64,000 nucleotides of DNA from Bacillota bacterium (GCA_023418915.1 JAEZYU010000061.1:186001-250000), one strand, 5' to 3'. Numbered from the stretch's first letter, positions 16,522 through 26,079 are shown. The notes: generated by a model from the letters alone, not told the origin. Program-made: numbers and translations.

Positions 16522-18078
16522 CTACCGGCCATGTTTTTCTGCCATGTATTTATCCAGCTGTTCCTGGATTTCCTTAACGAGCCTGTCTGAACCCTGCTGT
16601 TTTTGATCATCTACATACTTTTCCACGTCCTGCTGTTCAAATGTGCCTCTGTATATCTTTACGTCAAGCTCTGTAAAGCTTAGTTTTCTGTGCGTAATGA
16701 TCTGGATGACAGGGGAATAATCAGGGTAGAAACCGATATGCGGAGGATATTTCGTGTGAGTGCTTATAAGCTCATTGTAGTTTTGAATATCTTCCTTCAG
16801 ACCGGGATAATTTGTCCTCTCTAAATCAATATTTCTGAACGGCTCCTTCCATCCCCAGTTGAAAAATGACTCTGACATGCTGACTCCCTCCGGGGGTTCT
16901 ATATATCCGTCCTTTTCGATATAATCGGTGCCCTTTATCCCATACATCAGCAAATCATAGTTTTCCTGGCTCGACTGCAGCCAATCGATGAACATGAGTA
17001 CCCTTTCTGCCTGTTCAGACTTAGCATTGACAGCCATCCCCGCTCCCATTATCGAAGTTCTGGAGGAGACGTTGTCATAAAGAGGATATGCCTTATAGGT
17101 GAAGTCAGTGATTTCACTGCCCCGCAGCATGGAATTAAACTCCATCTGTTGTCCCGGGCTGCATATAAAGGAGGCCCATTTCCCACTTGTGACCATGGTA
17201 CCGTCAATCTGTGAAATGCCAAGGTTTTTTATCAGATAACCCTTGTCGTACCAGCTCGCTATTCTGTCAAGGCCTTCCCGGAATGCCGGTGTCTGCTCCC
17301 ATGTCACTATTTTCATCTCCGGATCGTCCCATCTATAAACAAGGCCTGCCTCATAATCCAGCACTGCATAGCCATTCAGATCCGCAAAAAGCCCAAGGGT
17401 GGTATCATAGTAATTCATTGGGAACATATTAGGCTCATTTGTCTTAATTGTTTCAAGAAACGCTTCATAATCACTGTAACTGCCGATAGCAGGAATACTA
17501 TATTTATCCATCAGATCCTGCCGTACCATCGCACACTTTCTGTCAGTTCCCGGTATTCTGGAGGGGATGACATATACCCGGCCATTTACCGACAAAGCAT
17601 CAATATCCTCACTGGTAAACTGGCTGTAATATTGATAGGCATATTTAGGAAACATCTCCGAAACATCCATTATCATTCCCTCTTTTGCAAGAGATTCGAT
17701 TGCAACGGGGAAATAGGAAGATATGTAAAAAGCATCGCAGGGCATTCCCGATGCGATATCCTGCCTTATCCTGTTTAAATATGTTTCAGGGTACTCCCAG
17801 TAGAATTTGAACGACAGTTCAGTTTTGAGCTCATCCCGCAATTTCCTGTTGACAGCCTTAAGTATGTTTTCCAGTTTAGAATTACCCATTGCCTCGAAAT
17901 ATATGGTAAGAGTAGTATCATCGAGATCATCTGAGTCGACCTGCCATTGATCCGGCTGGTACAGGTCTGCTTCGTCCACTTCCGTATCTTGCTCCGGCAG
18001 AATGAATAATACAAAAGCACCAGCGGCTAAGATCAATACCAGTACTGCAGCTAATATAATGATAATCTTTTTGTTCAT
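16522..18078 (-). CDS. Membrane-anchored extracellular solute-binding protein (family 1 type), orphan
   Basis: 518 residues. The N-terminus is a strong hydrophobic anchor (residues 4-27) followed by an acidic linker. There is no lipobox cysteine, unlike most clostridial binding proteins. The rest resembles the large LipO-type carbohydrate-binding proteins (FEAMGNSKLENILKAV; DAFYISSYFPVAIESLAKEG; GKWASFICSPGQQMEF; ERVLMFIDWLQSS). It should bind a sugar or oligosaccharide outside the membrane. No permease or ATPase gene for a sugar importer is nearby, so it may be a sensor component or work with a distant transporter. The ATG is preceded by AAAGGAATACTGAC. Confidence 0.8.
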   Translation of the reverse strand: MNKKIIIILAAVLVLILAAGAFVLFILPEQDTEVDEADLYQPDQWQVDSDDLDDTTLTIYFEAMGNSKLENILKAVNRKLRDELKTELSFKFYWEYPETYLNRIRQDIASGMPCDAFYISSYFPVAIESLAKEGMIMDVSEMFPKYAYQYYSQFTSEDIDALSVNGRVYVIPSRIPGTDRKCAMVRQDLMDKYSIPAIGSYSDYEAFLETIKTNEPNMFPMNYYDTTLGLFADLNGYAVLDYEAGLVYRWDDPEMKIVTWEQTPAFREGLDRIASWYDKGYLIKNLGISQIDGTMVTSGKWASFICSPGQQMEFNSMLRGSEITDFTYKAYPLYDNVSSRTSIMGAGMAVNAKSEQAERVLMFIDWLQSSQENYDLLMYGIKGTDYIEKDGYIEPPEGVSMSESFFNWGWKEPFRNIDLERTNYPGLKEDIQNYNELISTHTKYPPHIGFYPDYSPVIQIITHRKLSFTELDVKIYRGTFEQQDVEKYVDDQKQQGSDRLVKEIQEQLDKYMAEKHGR

Positions 18079-18260
18079 GTCAGTATTCCTTTCATTCCAA
18101 CGCCTGCTCCATATCTGTTTGTATTACAATAGTACAGCTCCAACCATATTATGTCAATAAAATTGCATTTATCCTACTGCTGAAGGCACATTTCGGATAC
18201 ATACCGGCATATAAATGAGTAGATTATAGTATACCTATTGAAATTTTTTTGGTAAATGTC

Positions 18261-20033
18261 ATGAATAATTATAAGCCTTCTCCTTCCGTACATCCATTGA
18301 ACCCGAATATGCAAGAAAGACGGGAACTATCCCTTGATGCTCTTTTCCGCAGCGGACATCCTGAGGACCACGGCCGGATCACAGCCATTCTCTCTCCCCC
18401 GCCTGACATCAGCTCCATAGCACCGCCCGGCAGCTGCAGGGGCAAAACAGTCGGCATTATCGGAGGCGGGCTGGCCGGTATGGCTGCGGCCTTTGAACTG
18501 AGAAAGGCAGGATTTGACGTCACAGTTTTTGAAGCCGATCCGGAACGAATCGGCGGGAGGATATTCACATATTATTTCGACAGCGACAGGAAGCTGTACG
18601 GTGAACTGGGTGCTATGAGGCTCCCGGCAATACACGAGACCGTCTGGCACTATATCGATCTGTTCGGACTTGATACACGGCCTTTTATCCAGAACAACCC
18701 GAATGCTTTGATATATCTGAACGGCATCAGAGTTCTGAATGATTCTGAAGGATCCAATGTAAAAAATTATATTTATCCGACATATAGCCTGAACCGGTGG
18801 GAAAATAACTATTCATGGCAGCAGCTTGGATATATCGGTCTGGAATCTCTCATTTTGCAAGCTCCCGCTGAGATAAGGAATGAGATCCTCGAAGTGCTCC
18901 AGCAATACTCACCTTTCACGCTCTATTGGGATTCACTGGACATACGACAGGCGATGGAAAGTCGCGGACTTAGCCCGGGTGCGGTCAGCATGCTGTCAAA
19001 CCTATTCCCCATAGGCGGAAGGTTTATGTATAACAACTATATAGACTTTATACAAGAATACTACCCAGCGAATTTTTTATATATGTATGAGATTACAGGC
19101 GGGTTTGCAAAACTCCCGGAAGCCTTTCACAGGTCCTTCACAAGTAATGACCCTGGTAAATACTATGGAGGTATACCGGAAGGATTACTGGGAAATGTCT
19201 GCTGGAAGGGCGGCACCTCCGTGACAGGTATATACAGGGAGCAAAACGGACAACAGGTGATATTGGCACATACCCCCACGATCAGGTCAAATACCGCATC
19301 AGCCGGGAGCACTGGAATTATCCGTACAAAACGACATTCCGGCGGGACTCACAGTAAATCCGGCAGCATTTCATACAGCAGGTTCGATTACGTCATCTGC
19401 GCTATTCCATTCTCTGTCCTTAGAGTTCTTGATATAAGGCCGTATTTCAGTGAACTAAAAATGCAGGCGATCAGGGAGGTCACATATTCCCCCGCCCACA
19501 AAACATTGTTCAGATGCAGCAGACGATTCTGGGAGGAGCAGGGCATCTATGGAGGCGGATCGTATACCGATCTTCCCATAAACACCATATGGTATCCCTC
19601 CGGTTTCGTCAGTGGTATTCACAGGCATGAAAAAATCAGCCGTGAAGGCATATTGCTGGCATCTTACAGTTTCAATCAGGATGCTGTAAGGCTCGGCAAT
19701 CTGCCTGAGGGCAGAAGAGTCAGCGTAATAAAGAGGGATGTTGAGGAAGTCCACGGACTGCCCAACGGTGCGCTTGACAGCATTGTCACAGACAGTGTGA
19801 CACAGTTTTGGGACAGGGATCCACTTTATCGCGGAACCTTCTGCTATTTTACACCACAGCAGAAAAATTTGTTTTCATGGAATATTACTCAACCCGAGTA
19901 TGGCGGAAGAGTCTTTTTTGCGGGCGAGCACATATCTGCTTTGCATCGCTGGCAGCAGGGTGCACTTAAAAGCGGTATGGATGCGGCTAATGGAGTTGCT
20001 GCGGCAGCACGGATACATGCGCCTCAAAAATAG
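18261..20033 (+). CDS. Flavin-dependent amine oxidase family protein
   Basis: 590 residues. An N-terminal extension of about 60 residues precedes the FAD-binding GIIGGGLAGMAAAFEL and the GG-doublet IGGRIFTYYF, as in monoamine and L-amino-acid oxidases. ELGAMRLPAIHETVWHYID and the C-terminal FFAGEHISALHRWQQGA also fit the family. It oxidises an amine or amino acid; the substrate is unknown. The start is uncertain. A TTG at 18249 and this ATG are in frame, and neither has a clear ribosome site. An O2-using oxidase would be odd in a strict anaerobe, so an alternative acceptor or a dehydrogenase role is possible. Confidence 0.85.
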   Translation: MNNYKPSPSVHPLNPNMQERRELSLDALFRSGHPEDHGRITAILSPPPDISSIAPPGSCRGKTVGIIGGGLAGMAAAFELRKAGFDVTVFEADPERIGGRIFTYYFDSDRKLYGELGAMRLPAIHETVWHYIDLFGLDTRPFIQNNPNALIYLNGIRVLNDSEGSNVKNYIYPTYSLNRWENNYSWQQLGYIGLESLILQAPAEIRNEILEVLQQYSPFTLYWDSLDIRQAMESRGLSPGAVSMLSNLFPIGGRFMYNNYIDFIQEYYPANFLYMYEITGGFAKLPEAFHRSFTSNDPGKYYGGIPEGLLGNVCWKGGTSVTGIYREQNGQQVILAHTPTIRSNTASAGSTGIIRTKRHSGGTHSKSGSISYSRFDYVICAIPFSVLRVLDIRPYFSELKMQAIREVTYSPAHKTLFRCSRRFWEEQGIYGGGSYTDLPINTIWYPSGFVSGIHRHEKISREGILLASYSFNQDAVRLGNLPEGRRVSVIKRDVEEVHGLPNGALDSIVTDSVTQFWDRDPLYRGTFCYFTPQQKNLFSWNITQPEYGGRVFFAGEHISALHRWQQGALKSGMDAANGVAAAARIHAPQK

Positions 20034-20134
20034 TCCTTTTGCACCATATGCTATGGGCCTTCAAAATGATATAATATCTACATGGTGATGTATTACAGTC
20101 CGGCTATACAAACGTTGTATCAGGAGGTGTCAGT

Positions 20135-20332
20135 ATGGAAATAAACAGAGCCATGGTGCAGAACATAAGCAGCATACGCCATGCAATAAGCATCGCTACA
20201 CTTAAAAAGACACTCAGCCAGGACGCACAGTCGATGAATGCCCTTTTGCAGGGTTTTCAAAATACAAATGCCAAAATAATGGAAAGCTCAATCACTCCTC
20301 ACAAAGGCGGAAGCGTTGATGTAAGAGTTTAG
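20135..20332 (+). CDS. YjfB-like small protein (putative motility protein family)
   Basis: 65 residues, mostly helical (ISSIRHAISIATLKKTLSQD), ending in a Gly/Val tail. It matches the small YjfB family of Firmicutes, annotated as putative motility proteins because of links to flagellar sigma factor regulons; the biochemical role is unknown. CAGGAGGTGTCAGT gives a strong ribosome site, and a terminator overlaps the stop codon. No flagellar genes are present in the window. Confidence 0.78.
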   Translation: MEINRAMVQNISSIRHAISIATLKKTLSQDAQSMNALLQGFQNTNAKIMESSITPHKGGSVDVRV

Positions 20333-20362
20333 CGGGTTTCAATCGAAACCCGCTATTTTTTT
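20331..20362 (+). terminator. Rho-independent terminator of yjfB
   Basis: AGCGGGTTTC / GAAACCCGCT is a perfect 10-bp stem with loop AATC followed by ATTTTTTTT. The stem begins inside the yjfB stop codon. Confidence 0.92.
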
Positions 20363-20486
20363 AGTGCTTGTATTCTCATCCCATAAACTGTATTTTATGT
20401 GTTATACCCAACAGATGCAGAAAGTCCGTGTCAATGACAAATTCGTTGCAGGCACACATGCAATTAAGTTATTGTGCATATTGAAT

Positions 20487-22472
20487 TTATTTGCCCAACA
20501 GCTTTAATGCCTTTTCGAGAACATTTTCAACTGTGAAGCCATATTTTTTGAAGAGAGCTCCGGCAGGACCCGACTCTCCAAATCGGTCTATGGAAATGAT
20601 ATCACCATTGAGACCTGTATATTTGTGCCAGCCGAAGGATGATGCCGCTTCTGCCGCAAGTCTCCTGGTCACATCAGACGGAAGCACCGATTCTTTATAG
20701 GAGGCATCCTGTTCCTCGAATAGCTCCCAGGAAGGCATACTCACTACACGAACTGACACTCCCTTTTCCATGAGCTGCTTGCCTGCTTCATAAACGAGTT
20801 GTACCTCGGAACCTGAAGCCATAAGGATAATTTCAGGCTTCTTCCCTGAATCCAGTATGGTATATGCTCCTTTGAGTGCATCGGTACCCGTCATCTCAAG
20901 CTGCGGAAGATTCTGCCTCGTAAGCACCAGCGCTGTCGGAGAGCTCTTTCTTGACATTGCGGCATACCAGCCTGCAGCAGTTTCTTTGGCATCACACGGG
21001 CGGAAAACCACGAAATTGGGTATGCTTCGCAGCGATGCAAGCTGTTCAACCGGCTGGTGTGTAGGACCATCCTCGCCTACGCCGATACTGTCATGCGTCA
21101 GTACATAGGTAACCGGCAGATTCATCAATGCTGATAATCTCATAGACGGCTTCATATAATCGCAGAATACGAAGAATGTTGAAACATAAGGAGAGAGTCT
21201 TCCATGGGCGGCCATGCCGTTGGCAATCGCAGCCATTGCATGCTCGCGCACACCAAAGTGAAGGTTGGATCCGCTGTGATCCTCCCTTGAAAAATTTCCC
21301 CTGTTCTTCATGTTGGACTTGTTTGAAGGAGCCAGGTCAGCCGAACCGCCGATCAGGTTCGGAACAAGATCCGCCAGCTTATTTAGCGCTTCACCGGAAG
21401 AATTCCTGGTAGCGTTGGCCTTGCTGTCAAAGCTCCAGAAGTTTTTATCATCAAGGAGTGCTTCAGAGTAATCCTTTTCCTTCCACGCCTTCCATTCGGA
21501 AGCAAGCTCCGGATACTCCCTTTCATATGCCTTCAGCATCTCATCCCATGCACCTTCAGCCTTAGCACCATTTTCACGAATCTGTTCCAAATGCGCCTTC
21601 ACTTCATCAGGCACATGGAATTCTTCATCATAACTCCAGCCCAATGTCTCTTTTGCCGCCTTTATATTATCAGCTCCAAGAGGTTCACCATGAGCTGATG
21701 CTAAACCCTGTCTCGGGCTGCCATAGCCAATTAGGGTCTTGACCTCTATCAATGTCGGCCTGTCAGTCACTTCCTTGGCGGCTCTTATAGCGGCATCGAT
21801 GCCGGCGATATCGGTACCATCCTCCACCTTCAGCGTATGCCAGCCATATGCTTCAAACCGTTTTGAGACATTCTCTCGGAAAGCTATATCAGTAGAACCT
21901 TCTATTGTTATGTTATTGGAATCATACAGTACTATCAGCCTTCCAAGGCCGAGCGTGCCTGCCAGAGAGGCAGCTTCTGATGAAACACCTTCCATCATAC
22001 AGCCGTCGCCCGAGAGCACATACGTATAGTGATCTACGATAGAAAATCCGGGACGGTTGAATTTCTTTGCCAGATAAGCTTCTGCCATTGCCATTCCGAC
22101 TCCGTTGGCCAAACCCTGTCCGAGAGGACCGGTGGTGACTTCAACACCCTTAGTGTGGCCGTATTCCGGATGTCCCGGTGTCAAGCTGTCAAGCTGTCTG
22201 AAATTTTTCAAGTCATCGATCGTCAATCCATAGCCGAAAAGGTGAAGCAATGAGTAAATGAGCATGGATCCATGCCCTGCCGACAATATAAACCGGTCTC
22301 TGTCATCCCAGCCGGGATCTGACGGGTTGTGCTTCAGATTTTTCGCCCACAGCGTATACGCCATTGGAGCGGCTCCCATAGGCAGTCCGGGATGGCCTGA
22401 GTTTGCCTTCTGAACAGCTTCAGCTGCTAAAAGCCTCATTGTGTTGATCGTCAAAAGTTCAGTTTTGTTCAT
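20487..22472 (-). CDS. tkt: Transketolase
   Basis: 661 residues, full length for a bacterial transketolase. It transfers two-carbon units between ketose and aldose phosphates in the pentose phosphate pathway using thiamine diphosphate. The TPP/Mg motif starts at SGDGCMMEG and ends at LYDSNN. Active-site histidines lie in NSGHPGLPMGAAP and LSAGHGSML. The pyrimidine domain has FGVREHAMAAIANGMA with the catalytic Glu, and later DGPTHQPVEQLASLR. A ribosome site, CAGGAGGTATTT, precedes the ATG. It is useful for the pentoses released by the GH127, GH3 and GH31 enzymes in this window. It is followed by a thioesterase on the same strand. Confidence 0.96.
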   Translation of the reverse strand: MNKTELLTINTMRLLAAEAVQKANSGHPGLPMGAAPMAYTLWAKNLKHNPSDPGWDDRDRFILSAGHGSMLIYSLLHLFGYGLTIDDLKNFRQLDSLTPGHPEYGHTKGVEVTTGPLGQGLANGVGMAMAEAYLAKKFNRPGFSIVDHYTYVLSGDGCMMEGVSSEAASLAGTLGLGRLIVLYDSNNITIEGSTDIAFRENVSKRFEAYGWHTLKVEDGTDIAGIDAAIRAAKEVTDRPTLIEVKTLIGYGSPRQGLASAHGEPLGADNIKAAKETLGWSYDEEFHVPDEVKAHLEQIRENGAKAEGAWDEMLKAYEREYPELASEWKAWKEKDYSEALLDDKNFWSFDSKANATRNSSGEALNKLADLVPNLIGGSADLAPSNKSNMKNRGNFSREDHSGSNLHFGVREHAMAAIANGMAAHGRLSPYVSTFFVFCDYMKPSMRLSALMNLPVTYVLTHDSIGVGEDGPTHQPVEQLASLRSIPNFVVFRPCDAKETAAGWYAAMSRKSSPTALVLTRQNLPQLEMTGTDALKGAYTILDSGKKPEIILMASGSEVQLVYEAGKQLMEKGVSVRVVSMPSWELFEEQDASYKESVLPSDVTRRLAAEAASSFGWHKYTGLNGDIISIDRFGESGPAGALFKKYGFTVENVLEKALKLLGK

Positions 22473-22506
22473 AAATACCTCCTGGTAATATAATATTCAA
22501 TTCATA

Positions 22507-23274
22507 TCATACTGCACCATTCCTAGGTGCTATTTCTATCCTTGCCTTGAACGAGGGTCTGTTGTCAGCCTCGTTCGCACCCTCTATGTAAACCATGTCG
22601 CTGCCGTCCTTCGGGATATCACGGCAAAGCAGCAGCATGTCGCCCGGGAATGCTTCCTTGATGTAATTTACCTCTATGGATTTAATAGTATACTGCCTGT
22701 GGCTGTCAACAGGAAAACAGTCCATAATGTAATCTATATATCTTGAGTTGTTGATATGTCCGTTGAAATCCACATCACTGTAACCAACCACTTTTTTATA
22801 GACCGGCTCAGGCTGTCCGAAAGGTCTAAGTTTACCAGGCCTGCAGTCCAGTGCATGCTCCTTTATAAACGGTGGGTAATTCATATTGATAAAGTCACTT
22901 TTTCTCAATTCTCTTGTTTTGGTATCGATTATGACCCAGCTGGAGACAGCTCTTACAATAACCTCTCCATTGGCATCCCGCACTTTATAGTCTCTTTCAA
23001 ACTCAAGCCTTCCAGGCGGATGCGGCCATGTTTCCACCGTTATGCTTTCATTCCACTTCGGGATCCTTGCGAACTCTACCCGAATACGAGTCAGCACCCA
23101 CGCTACTGAGTACCTTTCTGCCAGCGTATCGACTCCTGCACCAAGCATATCTGCAGCCTCACTGGCAGTATCCTGAAAATAATCAAATAGAGTGCTGCAT
23201 TTCAGGTTTTTAAGAAAATCAACATCACTGTATCCGATAGTATATTTATTTTTATGAAGTGCTCCCGTTTCCAA
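22507..23274 (-). CDS. Acyl-ACP thioesterase (FatA/FatB family)
   Basis: 255 residues from the TTG at 23274, which follows GGAGGGTAAGGTT at ideal spacing. An upstream ATG at 23319 has no ribosome site. Two hotdog domains are visible. The first includes FQDTASEAADMLG and AWVLTRIRVEF. The second has VGYSDVDFNGHINNSRYIDYIMD, whose D/N/H pattern holds the catalytic residues of plant and bacterial acyl-ACP thioesterases. It should release free fatty acids from acyl carrier protein. It lies 34 bp upstream of tkt on the same strand and could be co-transcribed, but no functional link is evident. Confidence 0.88.
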   Translation of the reverse strand: METGALHKNKYTIGYSDVDFLKNLKCSTLFDYFQDTASEAADMLGAGVDTLAERYSVAWVLTRIRVEFARIPKWNESITVETWPHPPGRLEFERDYKVRDANGEVIVRAVSSWVIIDTKTRELRKSDFINMNYPPFIKEHALDCRPGKLRPFGQPEPVYKKVVGYSDVDFNGHINNSRYIDYIMDCFPVDSHRQYTIKSIEVNYIKEAFPGDMLLLCRDIPKDGSDMVYIEGANEADNRPSFKARIEIAPRNGAV

Positions 23275-23378
23275 AACCTTACCCTCCGGAATTATTATAT
23301 CCAAAAGTAACCTCTGCATCAATCACGACTGTATCTTTATTTTTATGATACCAGCCTGTACCACTCAATTTTCTTATG

Positions 23379-23446
23379 CTCTGTACTACCTTGCACTCTC
23401 AGTTTGCATATACTCTGTACTACCTTGCACTCACAGTTTGCCAGCA
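23379..23446. repeat. 34-bp tandem duplication
   Basis: CTCTGTACTACCTTGCACTC with following bases occurs twice, beginning at 23379 and 23413, with two small differences. It lies in the divergent gap between the thioesterase and the lipoprotein. Confidence 0.85.
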
Positions 23447-23517
23447 TATATAGCACTCATTTGAGAATGATAATAACACAACACAGCATTATTTTCTACA
23501 TTCCTCAGGAGGAAAAT

Positions 23518-24594
23518 ATGAAAAAAGCCTTTTTATTACTTTTTCTTTCTATATATACAGTGACGCTGCTTACATCAATTACAGGCTGTTCAGCCAAACC
23601 ACAAGCTGTGGTAGACGAACTGATCACCTTATTGAAAAAAGGTGATTATGAAAAAGCACAGCAGCGCATGATTACAGAGAAGGGCGGCATTTCTTTCGAT
23701 ACAACTGTTCACGAAGATTCATCGGATATATATGACAGAGTGTTCAAAAATCTTGAATACAAAATATTGAATACGTCAGTCGACGGTGATAATGCGGTGG
23801 TCAAACTTAAGACCACAAACCTTGATATGCAAAGTATAACTCAGGAGGCAATGACAGATATCTTTTCGCGATCGCTGACAAATGCATTCAATGAGGATGC
23901 AGAGGAAATATCCGAGGAAGAAATATCAAAAATTTTTATTGAAAAAATGGACGATCCCGCAGCCCAGAAGGTCATCATGGAAAATGATATCAAGCTTAGG
24001 AAAGATGCAGAGGATAGAAAGTGGAAGGTGGTAAACGACTCGACCTTTATCAACAGCGTAACAGGGAACCTCGGCAAATCCTTCGGTGACTCAGCCCAGG
24101 AACAGGACGATGAGGTACAGCAGGATGTAAATCTGCCGGGGAGCAGAAGCAATCCAATAGAAACAGGCGAAGCTGCTGTAGTGAATATTCAGAGCTATTC
24201 GGAAAACATAACCGGACATTTCGAGGTGAATCTTAAGGTAACGGAAATAATCCGCAGTGATGAGGCTTGGCAACTCATAGAGAATGAAAATATGTTCAAC
24301 AAACCTGCACCTGAAGGAAAGGAATACATGCTCGCGAAAGTTTCAGCCGAGGTTTTTGACGCTGACACAGAGGAGATAGCATGTATGATATCCGAATATG
24401 ATTTTAGTTTTGTATCATCAAAAGGAGCTACTTATGACAATGCATCCATTGTCACTCCTGATCCATTACAGGCAGAACTGTACAAGGGCGGCAAGGCAGA
24501 AGGCTATGTACCTGCTCTGATAGATATTGGAGATACTGTAGATATGAAATACGAAGGGTTTAACACAAGCACATGGTTCAAGCTCGGATCATAA
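23518..24594 (+). CDS. Lipoprotein with DUF5105/DUF4352-like domains
   Basis: 358 residues. The signal peptide ends in SITGCSAKP with the lipidated Cys near residue 24. The N-terminal half is a helical, charged region resembling the DUF5105/DUF4878 type (VVDELITLLKKGDYEKAQQRM; WKVVNDSTFINSVTGNL). The C-terminal half resembles the DUF4352 immunoglobulin-like fold (EYMLAKVSAEVFDADTEE; EGYVPALIDIGDTV). It should be anchored to the outer face of the membrane. The function is unknown. The ATG follows CAGGAGGAAAAT; an upstream in-frame ATG at 23404 lies in the repeated spacer and is not used. Confidence 0.85.
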   Translation: MKKAFLLLFLSIYTVTLLTSITGCSAKPQAVVDELITLLKKGDYEKAQQRMITEKGGISFDTTVHEDSSDIYDRVFKNLEYKILNTSVDGDNAVVKLKTTNLDMQSITQEAMTDIFSRSLTNAFNEDAEEISEEEISKIFIEKMDDPAAQKVIMENDIKLRKDAEDRKWKVVNDSTFINSVTGNLGKSFGDSAQEQDDEVQQDVNLPGSRSNPIETGEAAVVNIQSYSENITGHFEVNLKVTEIIRSDEAWQLIENENMFNKPAPEGKEYMLAKVSAEVFDADTEEIACMISEYDFSFVSSKGATYDNASIVTPDPLQAELYKGGKAEGYVPALIDIGDTVDMKYEGFNTSTWFKLGS

Positions 24595-24706
24595 TAAATT
24601 CACACCCACCTACGCCCTCGCTTCCGCGAGATATGTAGCTTAGAGGTGGGCGTCTTCTTGTATTTAGTGATAAACGCATTGTACAATTCTGTCCATTCAA
24701 GCTGTA

Positions 24707-24934
24707 CTGTGATTTGCCTTTTCGGCTGTGATTTGCTTTGTCGGTCTTGATCTGCTTTGTCGGTCTTGATCTGCTTTGTAGGACTTGATCTGCTTTGCAG
24801 GCTGTAATCTGCTTTGTCGGCTGTGATCTGCTTTGTCGGCTGTAATCTGCTTTGCAGACTGTAATCTGCTTTGTCGGCTGTGATCTGCTTTGTCGGCCTT
24901 GATTTGCTTTGTCGGTCTTAATCTGCTTTGCAGG
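24707..24934. repeat. 19-bp minisatellite, 12 units
   Basis: Twelve head-to-tail 19-bp units with the plus-strand consensus CTGTGATCTGCTTTGTCGG, each differing by 0-4 bases. It lies between the convergent lipoprotein and Fur-family genes. The minus strand is open in more than one frame through the array because the unit lacks stops in that direction, but coding is not supported. Confidence 0.95.
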
Positions 24935-24962
24935 CTGTAAGCGGGTGAACACTCCCGGATTG

Positions 24963-25442
24963 TCAACTATCATCCTTCCTTTCATGGAGTCTGCAATCCT
25001 CACAGTAACCGTATATCTCCAGCTTGTGACCTGTCACATCAAAGCCGGTCCTATCCCGGAGCATTTTTTCATATTCCTTGAGTGGGCAGCCCTCGACCGA
25101 TGTCATTTTTTTGCATTTGATACATATCATACGATGCCTGTGCTCGGTGCTGCTGATTTCAAACAGCGCTTTATTATCAGAGCCGATTTTCGACTTTACG
25201 GCAAGGCCTTTAGATGCAAGTGATTCAAGTATCCTGTAAACAGTAGACAGGTTAGCGTTCACACCGTTTTTCTGAAGCTCAAGAAAAACCTGGTCAGCGC
25301 TTATTGGCTGATCACTGCCGGTCAAAACCTCCAGCACAGAAACCCGGTGCTTCGTATATTTCAAGCCTGCATGTCTCAGTATTTCTTCGAACCCATTGCC
25401 TGTCTCCATCACTTTAACCTCGTTATAACATTCATTTTTCAT
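24963..25442 (-). CDS. Fur-family transcriptional regulator (Fur/Zur/PerR type)
   Basis: 159 residues. A winged-helix DNA-binding half (LKYTKHRVSVLEVLTGSDQP; NLSTVYRILESLASKGLAVK) is followed by a dimerisation half with two CxxC pairs (CIKC and CEDC) for structural zinc. The sensing region includes EHRHRMICIKC. The metal sensed (Fe, Zn or peroxide via Fe) cannot be fixed. The znuA palindrome at 16400 is a candidate target. Two starts are possible: ATG 25442 (AAAGGA upstream, lying inside a dispersed repeat end) and ATG 25409 (ACGAGGTTAAAGTG upstream). I keep the longer one. Confidence 0.85.
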   Translation of the reverse strand: MKNECYNEVKVMETGNGFEEILRHAGLKYTKHRVSVLEVLTGSDQPISADQVFLELQKNGVNANLSTVYRILESLASKGLAVKSKIGSDNKALFEISSTEHRHRMICIKCKKMTSVEGCPLKEYEKMLRDRTGFDVTGHKLEIYGYCEDCRLHERKDDS

Positions 25443-25478
25443 TATAACGCATCCTTTAAAGAAAATTTATCGTTTGCA
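25439..25478. repeat. Partial dispersed element at the fur-like gene start
   Basis: CATTATAACGCATCCTTTAA followed by AGAAAATTTATCG matches the left end of the palindrome-bounded element (copy A at 3947). On the minus strand it supplies AAAGGATGCGTTATA before the first ATG of the Fur-family gene. Confidence 0.6.
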
Positions 25479-25530
25479 GATAAATTATCTTACCTAGTCA
25501 CAAAACATCCAAAGGATATATTGTGATATG

Positions 25531-25585
25531 GCGGTGTTTCAACGAGGCTGGTCGCAAGCAAGGCTTGCTGCTCACCTATGCATCC
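25531..25585. repeat. Hairpin element related to 31631-31685
   Basis: GTTTCAACGAGGCTGG followed by GCAAGCAAGGCTTGCTG and CACCTATGCATCCCGGCA aligns with the block at 31631-31685. The GCAAGC / GCTTGC core can fold back. It leads directly into the 29-bp tandem repeat. Confidence 0.55.
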
Positions 25586-25656
25586 CGGCAGTAGTTATGC
25601 TCACCTATGCATCCCGGCAGTAATTATGCTCACCTATGCATCCCGGCAATAGTTAT
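25570..25656. repeat. 29-bp tandem repeat, 3 units
   Basis: Units begin at 25570, 25599 and 25628 with GCTCACCTATGCATCCCGGC and then AGTAGTTAT. Only one base differs between units 1 and 2, and one between units 1 and 3. Confidence 0.95.
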
Positions 25657-25660
25657 GCTC

Positions 25661-25799
25661 ACATCGTTTTCTTTCGACTACTCGATAGAAAATCTCTGAA
25701 AGGCAAATGCAAATCGGCGCCCGCAACCAAGCGTTTCTCAGCCTGATAGGCTGAAAATACTTTAAGAGGCGGGGGGACATATATCGCCTCGTTATAGCG
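25661..25799 (+). repeat. Dispersed palindrome-bounded element, copy B
   Basis: It contains ATCTCTGAAAGGCAAA, GGCGCCCGC, GCGTTTCTCAGCCTGATAGGC and AAGAGGCGGGGGGACAT, and ends ATCGCCTCGTTATAGCG. Hairpin 1 is CTCAGCC / GGCTGA. Hairpin 2 is GAGGCG / CGCCTC, fully paired. Compared with copy A both arms have changed together. Confidence 0.72.
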
Positions 25800-25982
25800 T
25801 CTTTTGAATATCGATCAATGCCATGTAATAATAGGTATATTGTAGCAACTATCGAACAAATTAGCAAACTATTGAAATAAGGCAACTGCCCGGCATGGGC
25901 TATAAAATCTGCAACGGGCCGAAAATGCCAGAATACAGCAACTCACAAATCAAGCAATTGCTGACAGGAATGTTTCAACTTA

Positions 25983-26079
25983 TTCAGCAAGCGATTGCTC
26001 GCCAGAATTATATCTACTCATTCATAGAGCGATTGCTCGCCAGAATTATATCTACTCATTCAGCAAGCGATTGCTGGCA
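25983..26079. repeat. 38-bp tandem repeat, about 2.5 units
   Basis: Units begin at 25983, 26021 and 26059. The shared core is AGCGATTGCTCGCCAGAATT followed by ATATCTACTCA. It lies in the 1.1-kb gene-free gap between the Fur-family gene and cysK. Confidence 0.92.

Noticed and set aside
16341..18078. Solute-binding protein as part of the znu operon
   Set aside because: It lies upstream of znuA with a probable terminator and a separate znuA promoter in between, and its type is carbohydrate-binding.
24578..25003. 141-codon minus-strand frame with KADYSRQSRSQPTKQI-like repeats
   Set aside because: It is the 19-bp minisatellite read in one frame. Another frame is equally open, it overlaps the fur-like gene end, and it has no ribosome site.
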